This document shows positions 8,371 to 15,687 of a DNA stretch of 64,000 nt, one piece after another (position 1 is the first letter of the stretch; the number at the start of each line of letters is the position of its first letter). The stretch is from NCBI GenBank assembly GCA_965262665.1, contig CBDHFR010000004.1, forward strand, positions 2,852,001 to 2,916,000. The letters are read 5' to 3'. The notes under the pieces are model-generated. The model saw only the letters and a list, made by a program, of their open reading frames with translations. It had not been told where the DNA came from and did not search any database. The translations under genes and the position numbers were made by a program. This DNA comes from CBDBND01 sp965262665 (GTDB lineage: Bacteria > Pseudomonadota > Alphaproteobacteria > Rhodospirillales > Rhodospirillaceae).

Positions 8371-8921
8371 CCAACTGGGATATCGCCTGCGACATTGCTG
8401 CCCAATACGGCAACGCCATGGACCGCAGCCAATGGCGCATGATCGGCTTGGTCCATGTGGCAGAAACCAAAGAGCAGGCCATAGCCGATGTGCAGTTCGG
8501 CATCGAGGACTGGGTGCAGTATTTCGAGGATGTTGCCGTCATTCCCATGGTGCCACCCGACCGGCGCGCCGACCCGGTGGCTCATCTGACAGAATCCAGC
8601 ATGGCGGCCATTGGTACGCCCGATGACGTGATCAGGCAAGTGGAAACACTATGGGAAGCCTCGGACGGCGGTTTCGGTTGTTTCCTCATCACCGATCACA
8701 GCTGGGCGCCTTTTGAGGCCAAGCTGAAATCCTATGACATGATTGCGCGCTACGTCTTCCCGCACTTCCAAAAACAAAACGTGCAACGGGAAGAATCCAA
8801 TGAATGGGTGCGAAAGAGTCAAAAGAATTTCAAGGCCAGTCATGAAAAGGCGACCGCGCAGCAGATCGAGCGGCACAACAAAGAAGTAGAAGCGCGCAAC
8901 AAATCGGCTGCCGCTGAATAG
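8369..8921 (+). pseudogene. Luciferase-like (LLM) flavin oxidoreductase, C-terminal fragment
   Basis: From about 8369 the frame changes character to NWDIACDIAAQYGNAMDRSQW, then LVHVAETKEQAIADV, YFEDVAVIP, SSMAAIGTPDDVIRQVETLWE and FLITDHSWAPFEAKLKSYDMIARYVFPHFQ. This is the C-terminal half of long LLM-class flavin monooxygenases (limonene-monooxygenase-like). About 180-200 N-terminal residues, with the flavin-binding half of the barrel, are missing, evidently removed with the right half of the IS. The join to the transposase frame is in phase. A Lys/Glu-rich tail ends the protein. Not expected to be an active oxidoreductase. Confidence 0.8.
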
Positions 8922-8936
8922 TTCTTCTAAAGATCC

Positions 8937-9407
8937 GTGAAACGGATTCTATCCGTCGCTTACAGGAGTCTGCCGGCAGTCTTCACACGCGCGATTCTAT
9001 ATCTCGTCAGCGCCAAGTTCATTCATGGGGTCGTTGGCATTTTCAGTGATCAACGCGGCCATGTCCTCGTTCTGCGCCATGTGTACCGCAAAGGTTTTTC
9101 GTGGGGGTTTCCGTCGGGGCTGCTTGAGGCCGGAGAAGAGGTGCGGCCCGGCGCCTTGCGCGAACTTCACGAGGAAACTGGCCTAGACGCTACTGTAGAC
9201 CGGGTCGATGAAACGGTGTTGGTGGCCCGCCGTCACTTGGAAACGGTGGTTTACGGAACAGCGCAGTCCGACACGCCACTGTCACTCAGCCATGAAATCT
9301 TTGAGGCCCGATGGGTCGACCCAGGAAACCTCCCCGATGACATCAGCCGGGGTTTACCGCCCGACCAGCATCGTCTCATGATGCCTCTGTCGAACGACAA
9401 AAGATAG
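8937..9407 (+). CDS. Nudix hydrolase
   Basis: 156 residues from a GTG start 15 bases after the preceding stop. The Nudix box is complete: GLLEAGEEVRPGALRELHEE followed by TGLD (about residues 61-84), fitting G-x5-E-x7-R-E-U-x-E-E-x-G-U, the metal-binding catalytic element that cuts nucleoside diphosphates linked to another group. An N-terminal hydrophobic stretch (about 8-28) precedes the domain, so the start may be long or the protein may touch the membrane. The specific substrate is not predictable. It is followed 9 bases later by the acetoacetate-decarboxylase-like gene, so the two are probably co-transcribed. Confidence 0.88.
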   Translation: MKRILSVAYRSLPAVFTRAILYLVSAKFIHGVVGIFSDQRGHVLVLRHVYRKGFSWGFPSGLLEAGEEVRPGALRELHEETGLDATVDRVDETVLVARRHLETVVYGTAQSDTPLSLSHEIFEARWVDPGNLPDDISRGLPPDQHRLMMPLSNDKR

Positions 9408-9416
9408 GAGGGCGCT

Positions 9417-10253
9417 ATGCGCCAAGGATTTACACGTCCCTTTTCCCCCCAAGGCCGGGCTTCGGTACTGCCGCCCATGCCCTGGCGCTTTGCCGCCGAC
9501 CAAATGCTGTTTCATTTCCGCGCCGATCCCGATGTGCTGGAGTCCTACTTGCCACCGCCGATGACGCCCAATCCGGACCGGCGCGGTGAAGCGTTTATGT
9601 GGACACCGAATTTGAACGTTCATCCTGTCGATGAGGCGGTGAATGCGACGATCAAGAACCCCCATCGCACGCATTACAATGTCTGCGTCATTGCTATTCC
9701 CGGGTTATTCAAGGGGGAACCCCGGCTGATCAGTGCGTTCCAGTGGTGTGACCGGGACTGGCTGGTGGCCCTAAGCTGGATGATTGGCACTTGCGCCAAG
9801 CAAGTCGAATTTCGCGACAATGGCTTTCATCACATGTTCGGCCGCCTTGGGTCCAATCGCAGCGGCGATCTCGGCACGGAGATCACGCGCACAGTGTCGC
9901 GCAACGGCGAACAGCTCATTTATATGTCCTGCACCCTGGAAGAACAGATTGAAGCAGCGGATATGAGCTTTTTCACCAGCACCATGCCGCTGTTATCCGA
10001 ACGCCACATTCCCGATTTCAATATACCGCCCACCGGCAAACCCCTGGTTCATGACTTCACCCAAATGGTGCTTGAGGATTCAGCCGGTCAGAACTTCCGC
10101 CGCGGCAAAGCCACCTTGGAATTCAACGCCAATGCGGACAATGAAGAATTGGGCCCGCTTCAACCAACAGAAGTGCTCGGCGGGTATCGCTGGGAAACCT
10201 CGTGGGTCATGCCCGGCATCGTCAAAGTGCACGACTATCTTGCGGATGATTAG
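9417..10253 (+). CDS. Acetoacetate decarboxylase-like protein
   Basis: 278 residues, cytoplasmic. The early segment FRADPDVLESYLPPPMTPNP, the strand block HYNVCVIAIP followed by FQWCDRDWLVALSWMIGTCAK, and the late GYRWETSWVMPGIVKVHDY resemble the acetoacetate decarboxylase superfamily, including the Y-L-P-P-x-L/M start of the beta-cone fold. The Lys at the end of MIGTCAK could be the Schiff-base residue, but the usual G-Y-P-K context is altered, so the reaction may differ (some relatives are cyclases or aldolases). Starts with RBS-like GGAGGG at 9407-9412. Confidence 0.6.
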   Translation: MRQGFTRPFSPQGRASVLPPMPWRFAADQMLFHFRADPDVLESYLPPPMTPNPDRRGEAFMWTPNLNVHPVDEAVNATIKNPHRTHYNVCVIAIPGLFKGEPRLISAFQWCDRDWLVALSWMIGTCAKQVEFRDNGFHHMFGRLGSNRSGDLGTEITRTVSRNGEQLIYMSCTLEEQIEAADMSFFTSTMPLLSERHIPDFNIPPTGKPLVHDFTQMVLEDSAGQNFRRGKATLEFNANADNEELGPLQPTEVLGGYRWETSWVMPGIVKVHDYLADD

Positions 10254-10269
10254 ATAAACGCAATGGAAA

Positions 10270-10305
10270 GAGGCCGGGCCGCACCCCTCGCGCGCACCCG
10301 GCCTC
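10270..10305 (-). terminator. Hairpin between convergent genes, possible terminator
   Basis: A perfect 9-bp stem GAGGCCGGG/CCCGGCCTC (10270-10278 with 10297-10305) encloses an 18-base loop. It lies between the convergent acetoacetate-decarboxylase-like and PAS_5 genes. On the minus strand it is followed by TTTCC, a weak T tract; on the plus strand there is none. A Rho-independent role for the PAS_5 gene is plausible but not certain. Confidence 0.4.
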
Positions 10306-10397
10306 CAGTAAGCAGGAGCCATAGCCGGGCTTGAACGGTGATTGCCCGGCGAACTCCCTGCTGACAAACTTAGTCCAACTCGCTCAACCGATCTCGC

Positions 10398-10871
10398 TTA
10401 TCCGATTTCGGGCGCGGTGCAGCCGACGATGTATTCGATCTCGTCGTTGTCGGCGTTGCAAATGGGCATGTCCAACGCGATGAAGTCGATGGACGAGGTA
10501 TATTGAGAATCGGCGACGCCCTTTTGCAGGTGCATTTCGCCGTCAGCCAAGACAGGCTTGACCCGTTCGGCCCAATCAATGTCGGCTTCGTTGGCATCCG
10601 ATGCGACAACGGTTTCGCCGGTCAGATCCTGGCCGACCATGGCGGCGACCGCAGAGCCGCAAAATTCAAACGAAAAGCGTCCGTCTAGCATTTTATGAAG
10701 CACGGTCATGTGTGATGCCGTTTCACCAAAGTTACTCATGCTGAATTCACTCCGGCGCGGCGCTTGGTCTTTGGTGAGTCTGCACCACTGTTTTGCCACA
10801 TCCACCACCGGTGCCGGTAAACCGTACGGTGCTTTGCCGGGCCGGGAGCTGGCGATTGTCTCTAATTCCAT
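10398..10871 (-). CDS. PAS_5-type domain protein, second member
   Basis: 157 residues with no signal peptide. Core features: HKMLDGRFSFEFCGSAVAAMVGQDLTGETV followed by a helix, then TSSIDFIALDMPICNADNDEIEYIVGCT, matching the strand-helix order of PAS_5 proteins and resembling the gene at 1781-2311 in layout (R-F/L-x-x-x-G-x-x-x-x-x-G-x-D-L-x-G). The function of such stand-alone PAS proteins is not known; a small-ligand or redox sensor role would be typical of PAS folds. It converges with the decarboxylase-like gene. IS630 copy B begins about 125 bases upstream of its start. Confidence 0.55.
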   Translation of the reverse strand: MELETIASSRPGKAPYGLPAPVVDVAKQWCRLTKDQAPRRSEFSMSNFGETASHMTVLHKMLDGRFSFEFCGSAVAAMVGQDLTGETVVASDANEADIDWAERVKPVLADGEMHLQKGVADSQYTSSIDFIALDMPICNADNDEIEYIVGCTAPEIG

Positions 10872-11419
10872 GTCGACGTTCTACATCAGTACGTCCTCCT
10901 CCTAAAGTGCATCGGAGCCTGCGGTTTATTCTCTGTCTTTAAGTTCCGACCCACTTGATAAACGTTTTCGATACGAAACGGGTTGCACCCCGTCCTAGAG
11001 CGTTTCCGCGGTTGAATGAATCAATATTTTGTTGTCATGGTCTTGGCGGACTGATTCGATAGCCGCTTTGGCGGGGGCATCGTGGCTGTATCGGAAGACC
11101 TGCGTATTCGTTTGGCGAGGAAAGTGGCGTCGGGCATGTCGCGCCGTCAGGCGGCAGCCCTTTTTGAGGTGAGCGCAAGCTCGGCGGTGCGGTATGGCGG
11201 GCGATATGAAGACGAGGGGACTGTCGCGGTCAAACCACGGCCGTCGCGCCAGCGCCGTCTTGATCCTTGACGGCGAGGATATCCTGCGCTGGATTAAGGA
11301 GACGCCAGACCCGACACTGCAAGAGCTGTCTGAGCGTCTGGACGAAGTTCACCAAGTGATTGCGCCGACTTCGACGATTAATGACTGGTTCCGCGCGCGC
11401 AAGATCAGCTTTAAAAAAA

Positions 11420-11446
11420 CGCATTTAGTAGTTATGGGCTTGATAT
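11420..11446 (+). repeat. Left terminal inverted repeat of the IS1595 transposon
   Basis: 27 bases that are the exact reverse complement of 14217-14243. Immediately outside lies TTAAAAAAA (11411-11419), repeated outside the right end. Confidence 0.95.
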
Positions 11447-11468
11447 GAAATAAGCCTACTAGTATAAA
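11440..11468 (+). promoter_or_regulatory. Sigma-70-type promoter for the transposase operon
   Basis: TTGATA (11440-11445), a 17-base spacer, and TATAAA (11463-11468) form a near-consensus promoter. The -35 box lies in the inner end of the left inverted repeat, so transposase binding at the end could compete with RNA polymerase. A strong ribosome site AGGAGG at about 11477-11482 precedes the ATG at 11488. Confidence 0.65.
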
Positions 11469-11487
11469 TGGTTCATAGGAGGCGGCT

Positions 11488-12363
11488 ATGAACCTAATTG
11501 ACATATTCAGAAAGTTCCCGGATCAAGAATCCTGCATCGAACATCTGGAAAGTGTACGCTGGCATGATGAGCCTCACTGCCCACACTGTGGCAGCGTCCA
11601 CGTATCACGTAAAGATGATGGTGGCCGTATTGGCCGTTGGAACTGTTACGGCTGCAAGTCGAGCTTTAATGTCTTGTCCGGCACGATCTTTGAAAAAACG
11701 AGAATTGAACTGCAAAAGTGGTTCATGGCTATCGGCCTGATCGTGAATGCCAAAAAAAGCCTGTCCAGTTGCCAGCTCGCCCGGGACCTCAATCTGAATC
11801 AGAAAACGGCGTGGTACATGCAACAGCGTATACGGGCGGCCATGGCGTCAAAGCAAGGGCCACTACTTCAAGGCATCATCGAAGCCGACGAAACCTATGT
11901 TGGCGGTCGCCCACGCAAGGGCAATAAGCGCGACAACGACAAGCCGAACAAACCGGGCCGTGGTACCAAGAAAACGCCGGTTATCGGTGCGGTGGAGCGT
12001 GGTGGCAAGATAACCGCTAGAGTTGGCACAGATCTCTCAGCCAAGGGCCTTTTGCGGTTCATTAAGGAAACTGTTGACCCCAATGGCTCACTGCTGATCA
12101 CGGATGAATACAAGGGCTACAACGCGGCTAAATCCTTTGTCTCTCATGCCGTCATCAATCACAGCGTTTCCTATGCTGATGGCGACACTCACACCAACAC
12201 AATCGAAGGCTTTTGGAGTCTTCTAAAGCGGGCTTGGTACGGGTCACACCATCACTACGGGAAGGTCTTCACCCCGCTTTACGTGACCGAGGCCGCTTGG
12301 AAGTACAACCACCGCAAGGATGAAGACTCGTTTGGTTCCTTCCTGCGCGGGTGCATGGCGTGA
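11488..12363 (+). CDS. IS1595-family transposase (ISXO2-like)
   Basis: 291 residues. An N-terminal zinc ribbon (CPHC at about residue 31 and CYGC at about 55), a helical DNA-binding segment with LSSCQLARDLNLNQKTAWYM, and the ISXO2-like catalytic domain: IIEADETYVGGRPRKG (first Asp, about 131-134), GAVERGGK, LLITDEYKGYN (second Asp, about 203-207) and HTNTIEGFWSLLKRA (Asn/Glu catalytic region, about 237-251). Length and motifs are complete, so it should be functional. Preceded by AGGAGG. Its TGA stop (12361-12363) overlaps the GTG start of the cargo gene, coupling their translation. Confidence 0.93.
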   Translation: MNLIDIFRKFPDQESCIEHLESVRWHDEPHCPHCGSVHVSRKDDGGRIGRWNCYGCKSSFNVLSGTIFEKTRIELQKWFMAIGLIVNAKKSLSSCQLARDLNLNQKTAWYMQQRIRAAMASKQGPLLQGIIEADETYVGGRPRKGNKRDNDKPNKPGRGTKKTPVIGAVERGGKITARVGTDLSAKGLLRFIKETVDPNGSLLITDEYKGYNAAKSFVSHAVINHSVSYADGDTHTNTIEGFWSLLKRAWYGSHHHYGKVFTPLYVTEAAWKYNHRKDEDSFGSFLRGCMA

Positions 12364-14078
12364 ACCGCTTATGGTATGGCGACTGCCTGACCGTTATGCT
12401 GGAATACATGCGGCTTGGCAGCGTTGACTTGATTTATCTGGACCCTCCTTTCAACTCGAGCCGGGATTACAATGTTCTATACAAAGATGAGACCGGGCGG
12501 CCACTACCTGATCAGGTTGAGGCGTTTTGCGATCTATGGGAATTAGACGAAGAACGTGAGCGCGCTTTACGAACGATGCCAGTTCTCATGCGTGAGGCTG
12601 GAATTGATGATGAGGCGGTCGAATTTTGGCGTCTGTGGATGAATGCCTTACGCAAGACTCAGCCCCGTCTATTGGCTTATTTGTCATATATGGTTGAGCG
12701 GCTTATCCCCATGAAGGGGATTCTAAAACCAACTGGCTCAATCTATCTTCACTGTGACACTACCGCTTCGCACTATATCAAGATCATGATGGATGCGATT
12801 TTTGGACACGCCAATTTCAGAAACGAAATAATCTGGAAACGATCATCCACCCATAGTGACGCAGCGCAGGGAGGTAAGAGATTCGGGCGCATCCATGATG
12901 TGTTATTATTCTACACGAAAGGGGAAAACTGGACATGGCATCATCAATACCTTCCCTATGAGTCCGGGTATGTTGATGACGCCTACCGTCACCTCGAAAA
13001 AGAAACAGGAAGAAAGTACAGATTTGGTGATCTTACAGCCGCAAGGCCGGGCGGCGACACCAGCTATGAGTGGCGCGTAAAACGCCCAGCAACCGGAGTG
13101 TGGCAAGCTGACTTAGAAGGCGAGTGGGAAACGCCGGTTGAGGGTTGGGAATACAAAGGCATTCCTCCGTACAAAGGGCGTTATTGGGCATATTCCCAAG
13201 AAAATATGCGTGAGTATGAGAAACAAGGAAGGCTTGTCTATGCTCGTACCGGGATACCTAACTACAAATGCTACCTAGATGAAATGCCGGGTGTGCCCCT
13301 ACAGGATATATGGACCGACATTAACCCAGCCGCAGGGAAAGAGCGCTTGGGTTATGCAACTCAGAAGCCTGTCTCTCTCCTTGAACGCATCATCCAGGCG
13401 AGCACCAACAAGGGAGATGTGGTTTTTGACCCTTTCTGTGGTTGTGCGACCACGATAGAAGCCGCCCATCACCTCAAGCGAAGATGGATTGGTATTGACA
13501 TAGCGATTCACGCCATCAAGCGGGTAGCCAAAGTGCGGCTTCAAGATCGTCTTGGTCTTGTTGAAGGAAAGGATTTCGAGGTTGACGGCGTGCCGCATAA
13601 CCTTGAAGGAGCAAAAGACCTGTGGACGCGCGATAAATACCACTTCCAGAAATGGGCCGTGGGTGAAGTGGATGGGTTTCCAACTACTAAGCGAACTGCC
13701 GATGGAGGAATAGATGGTAGGCTTTATTTCAGCATCCCCAACGCTAAGGAATTACAGAGCATGGCTGTCGAGGTGAAGGGAGGCAAGAATATCGGGATCA
13801 ACGTCCTGCGCGAACTCAGAGGTACCCTAGACAACGATATGGCTTTGATGGCTGGCCTGATCATCCAAGAGACATTAAGCAAGACAAAAGAGAGAAATTT
13901 CAGGCGATTCATGGCAACCGCGGGGGACTTGGATGTGTTGGGCGTAAAATACCCCAAGATGCAGATTTTGACCGTACAAGATATCCTAGATGGCAAGAGG
14001 TTTGTGACGCCGAGCGTAGCTGCGCGGGGCGAGAAAGAGCCAGTCTTGCCGCTAGGAGAAAATTATGGCACAAGGTGA
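12360..14078 (+). CDS. Beta-class DNA methyltransferase fused to an Mrr-like PD-(D/E)XK nuclease domain
   Basis: About 572 residues. Methyltransferase: VNRLWYGDCLTVM at the start, DLIYLDPPFNSSRDYN (motif IV, D-P-P-F), a central variable region as expected for target recognition, then DVVFDPFCGCATTIEAA (motif I, SAM site) and RRWIGIDI. The IV-before-I order marks the beta class of N6-adenine/N4-cytosine enzymes. From about residue 420 comes a second domain with KRTADGGIDG, then MAVEVKGG, about 30 residues later: the D-Xn-E-x-K signature of Mrr-like nucleases. This implies one polypeptide that methylates and may cut DNA. The start GTG at 12360 overlaps the transposase stop (GTGA); a GTG at 12351 is the alternative. 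A stand-alone orphan methyltransferase with an inactive domain is possible. Confidence 0.85.
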   Translation: MNRLWYGDCLTVMLEYMRLGSVDLIYLDPPFNSSRDYNVLYKDETGRPLPDQVEAFCDLWELDEERERALRTMPVLMREAGIDDEAVEFWRLWMNALRKTQPRLLAYLSYMVERLIPMKGILKPTGSIYLHCDTTASHYIKIMMDAIFGHANFRNEIIWKRSSTHSDAAQGGKRFGRIHDVLLFYTKGENWTWHHQYLPYESGYVDDAYRHLEKETGRKYRFGDLTAARPGGDTSYEWRVKRPATGVWQADLEGEWETPVEGWEYKGIPPYKGRYWAYSQENMREYEKQGRLVYARTGIPNYKCYLDEMPGVPLQDIWTDINPAAGKERLGYATQKPVSLLERIIQASTNKGDVVFDPFCGCATTIEAAHHLKRRWIGIDIAIHAIKRVAKVRLQDRLGLVEGKDFEVDGVPHNLEGAKDLWTRDKYHFQKWAVGEVDGFPTTKRTADGGIDGRLYFSIPNAKELQSMAVEVKGGKNIGINVLRELRGTLDNDMALMAGLIIQETLSKTKERNFRRFMATAGDLDVLGVKYPKMQILTVQDILDGKRFVTPSVAARGEKEPVLPLGENYGTR

Positions 14079-14151
14079 GGCGCGGACCGGATTCGAACCG
14101 GCATGTGCCCTATTTGCGAGTCGGGTGCCTATCCATTCGAGCCACCGCGCC
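14079..14151 (-). tRNA. tRNA-like sequence or tRNA pseudogene inside the transposon
   Basis: Read on the minus strand, 73 bases start GGCGCGG and end CCGCGCC, a perfect 7-bp acceptor stem. A T arm GCCGG-TTCGAAT-CCGGT is well formed and a D-arm-like GCTCGAATGGATAGGC follows the acceptor. The anticodon arm is irregular: CCCGA and TAGGG would pair with one mismatch around an 8-base loop (CTCGCAAA), so no anticodon can be assigned safely. No CCA is encoded. It starts directly after the cargo gene's stop. It may be a captured or decaying tRNA. Confidence 0.55.
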
Positions 14152-14155
14152 AAGG

Positions 14156-14193
14156 TCGCCACCACCAAGTCTTGTGTGTGGCGATCTTCTTTT
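14156..14193 (+). terminator. Rho-independent terminator of the cargo gene
   Basis: TCGCCAC (14156-14162) pairs perfectly with GTGGCGA (14178-14184) across a 15-base loop and is followed by TCTTCTTTT. It lies about 80 bases after the methyltransferase-nuclease stop and just inside the right end of the transposon. Confidence 0.65.
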
Positions 14194-14216
14194 GGCACAA
14201 GGAATTGCGAGAGTCA

Positions 14217-14243
14217 ATATCAAGCCCATAACTACTAAATGCG
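14217..14243 (-). repeat. Right terminal inverted repeat of the IS1595 transposon
   Basis: Exact reverse complement of the left repeat at 11420-11446, followed by the second copy of TTAAAAAAA (14244-14252) and then the remainder of the split IS630 transposase. Confidence 0.95.
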
Positions 14244-14891
14244 TTAAAAAAACCGCCCACGCCAGTGAACAGGAACGCGCGGATGGGCAGGCAGCACGCG
14301 TGGTTTGGCGCCAACGTCAGGCCCGGCTCCCGGCCCATCCCGAGCGGGTCGGCAGGATCGTGTTCCTTGACGAAACAAGTATCAATACCAAAATGGCGCG
14401 CCTGCGGGGGCGCTGTCCCAGCGGCCAGCGGATGGTTGCCGCCATTCCCCATGGTCATTGGAAAACCATGACCTTCATTGCCGGATTGCGCGGTGACGGC
14501 CTGACCGCGCCCTGGGTGCCCTGATTTGATCGAGGGCGCCATGGACGGTGATGCATTCGAGCAGTACATCAAAACGCAACGCGCCCCGACCCTTCAAAAA
14601 GGCGCTGTTGTTGTCCCCGGCAATCTGCCGGCCGACAAACGCGACGGTGCCAGGCGGGCGGTTGAAAAGCGGGGCGCATGGCTTTTGTTCCTGCCGCCCT
14701 ATGCGCCGGACTTCAACCCGATCGAGCTCGCATTTTCAAAGTTTAAAGCTCACATGAAGCGCTTAAAACCCCGCACCATCGATGGTCTGTGGAAAGCCGC
14801 CGGTAACGTCTGCGGCCTCTTCAATCACGCGCACTGCAGGAACTTCTTGGTTGCTGACGGCTATGCATCAGAATAAATCGGAAATACTCTA

Positions 14892-15416
14892 GAGCGGTTT
14901 GACTGAATTGTGAATCGAAGGGGATTCCCAAGCGTCCCACTCCATGATTCTATATCCCGAGGCGATTTGGGAGTCAGACATGGGGCATTGTTACGGGAAT
15001 GATCTTCGGCGGCGGGTCGTCGAGGCGGTCACTGGGGGTCTGTCTGCACGGGGGGCCGCGGCGCGTTTTCGTGTCGCGCCATCGACGGCGATCCACTGGC
15101 GCCGGCGCTGGCGCGAGACGGGATCGATCGAGCCCGACCGCCAGGGCCAACCTGCCCGCCCATAAGGTCGCTGGCATCCGCCAGGCCATCGAAGCCGCCA
15201 GCGCAACCCTGCTGTATCTGCCGCCCTACAGTCCCGACTGCAACCCGATCGAGATGGCCTTCGCCAAACTCAAGGCGCTCCTGAGAAAGGCCGCCGCCAG
15301 AACCGTCGACGACCTGTGGGACGCCATTGCCGACGCCATCGACGCCTTCACCTCAACCGAATGCGAAAACTACTTCGCCGCCGCCGGATATGATCGGGAC
15401 TAAATTGAATCTGCTC
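14892..15416 (+). mobile_element. IS630-family element, type II, internally deleted
   Basis: Starts right after the TA that ends copy B and ends before TA at 15417-15418. It keeps the left end, the native start (MGHCYGNDLRRRVVEAVTGG from 14980) and the HTH (ARFRVAPSTAIHWRRRW), then jumps at about 15150 to the C-terminal part: LPAHKVAGIRQAIEAA, LYLPPYSPDCNPIEMAFAKL (catalytic Glu) and NYFAAAGYDRD. Both ends are present but the middle third, with the first catalytic Asp, is lost. The N- and C-terminal frames do not match. It could still be moved by a transposase acting in trans. Confidence 0.85.
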
Positions 15417-15687
15417 TAGAAATTCCATAGTTACCTCCCCTTTGTTCCAAAACAAAATTAAGGGGAATGTATCAATAATTACAATTTAAAGATGGGTGAG
15501 TATTTGGGTTGTGTTTTATCGGATTGCGCTAGTCTGTGAAGAAGCCACACCAAACGAACTCAAGTGCCTGTGCATATTTTGAAGTACGCCCATAGACTTA
15601 TTATGGCGCGCCTGTTGCTTGCAAAGGCGCGATCCAAATCGACTACCGCTCCGCCATTGTAGGATTTCGCGTTGTCAGGGAACTGCC

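Larger units (their letters stand above)
11420..14243 (+). mobile_element. IS1595-family transposon with DNA methyltransferase-nuclease cargo
   Basis: A 2824-bp unit with perfect 27-bp terminal inverted repeats (11420-11446 and 14217-14243, starting CGCATTTAGTAGTTATGGGC) and a 9-bp direct repeat TTAAAAAAA outside each end (11411-11419, 14244-14252; IS1595 elements usually give 8 bp). Contents in order: promoter, IS1595 transposase, methyltransferase-nuclease gene overlapping the transposase stop, a minus-strand tRNA-like sequence, and a plus-strand terminator. Intact ends, clean target repeat and open genes suggest a recent, possibly active insertion. Passenger genes are known in the IS1595 family. 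Confidence 0.92.
11082..14876 (+). pseudogene. IS630 type I transposase, interrupted
   Basis: Pieces: HTH part 11082-11270, middle part from 11194 to the insertion at 11419, resumption at 14252 (TAHASEQERADGQAARV, then FLDETSINTKMARLRG) to the CCC-TGA at 14524, and the C-terminal part 14526-14876 (FLPPYAPDFNPIELAFSKFK). The reading order and lesions match copy A. The middle part is disrupted by the 2.8-kb IS1595 transposon, so no transposase can be made from this copy. Confidence 0.85.
10998..14889 (+). mobile_element. IS630-family element, type I, copy B, split by an IS1595 transposon
   Basis: The left end follows TA at 10996-10997 and the right end precedes TA at 14890-14891. Left part 10998-11419 and right part 14244-14889 join into the same sequence as copy A, interrupted at the T2-A7 run of the transposase gene. 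The 9 bases TTAAAAAAA are present on both sides of the insert, so this copy was intact in length before the IS1595 insertion. The transposase remnants carry the same two CCY-TGA breaks and the same VVPGNLPADK change as copy A. Confidence 0.9.

Noticed and set aside
14075..14160. Start of an open frame reading GPDSNRHVPYLR
   Set aside because: It is the translation of the antisense tRNA-like sequence; only the later part is IS630 transposase.
15419..15687. AT-rich stretch with an imperfect CCCCTTTGTT/AATTAAGGGG hairpin
   Set aside because: Pairing is interrupted and there is no T tract or neighbouring gene end that it would serve.
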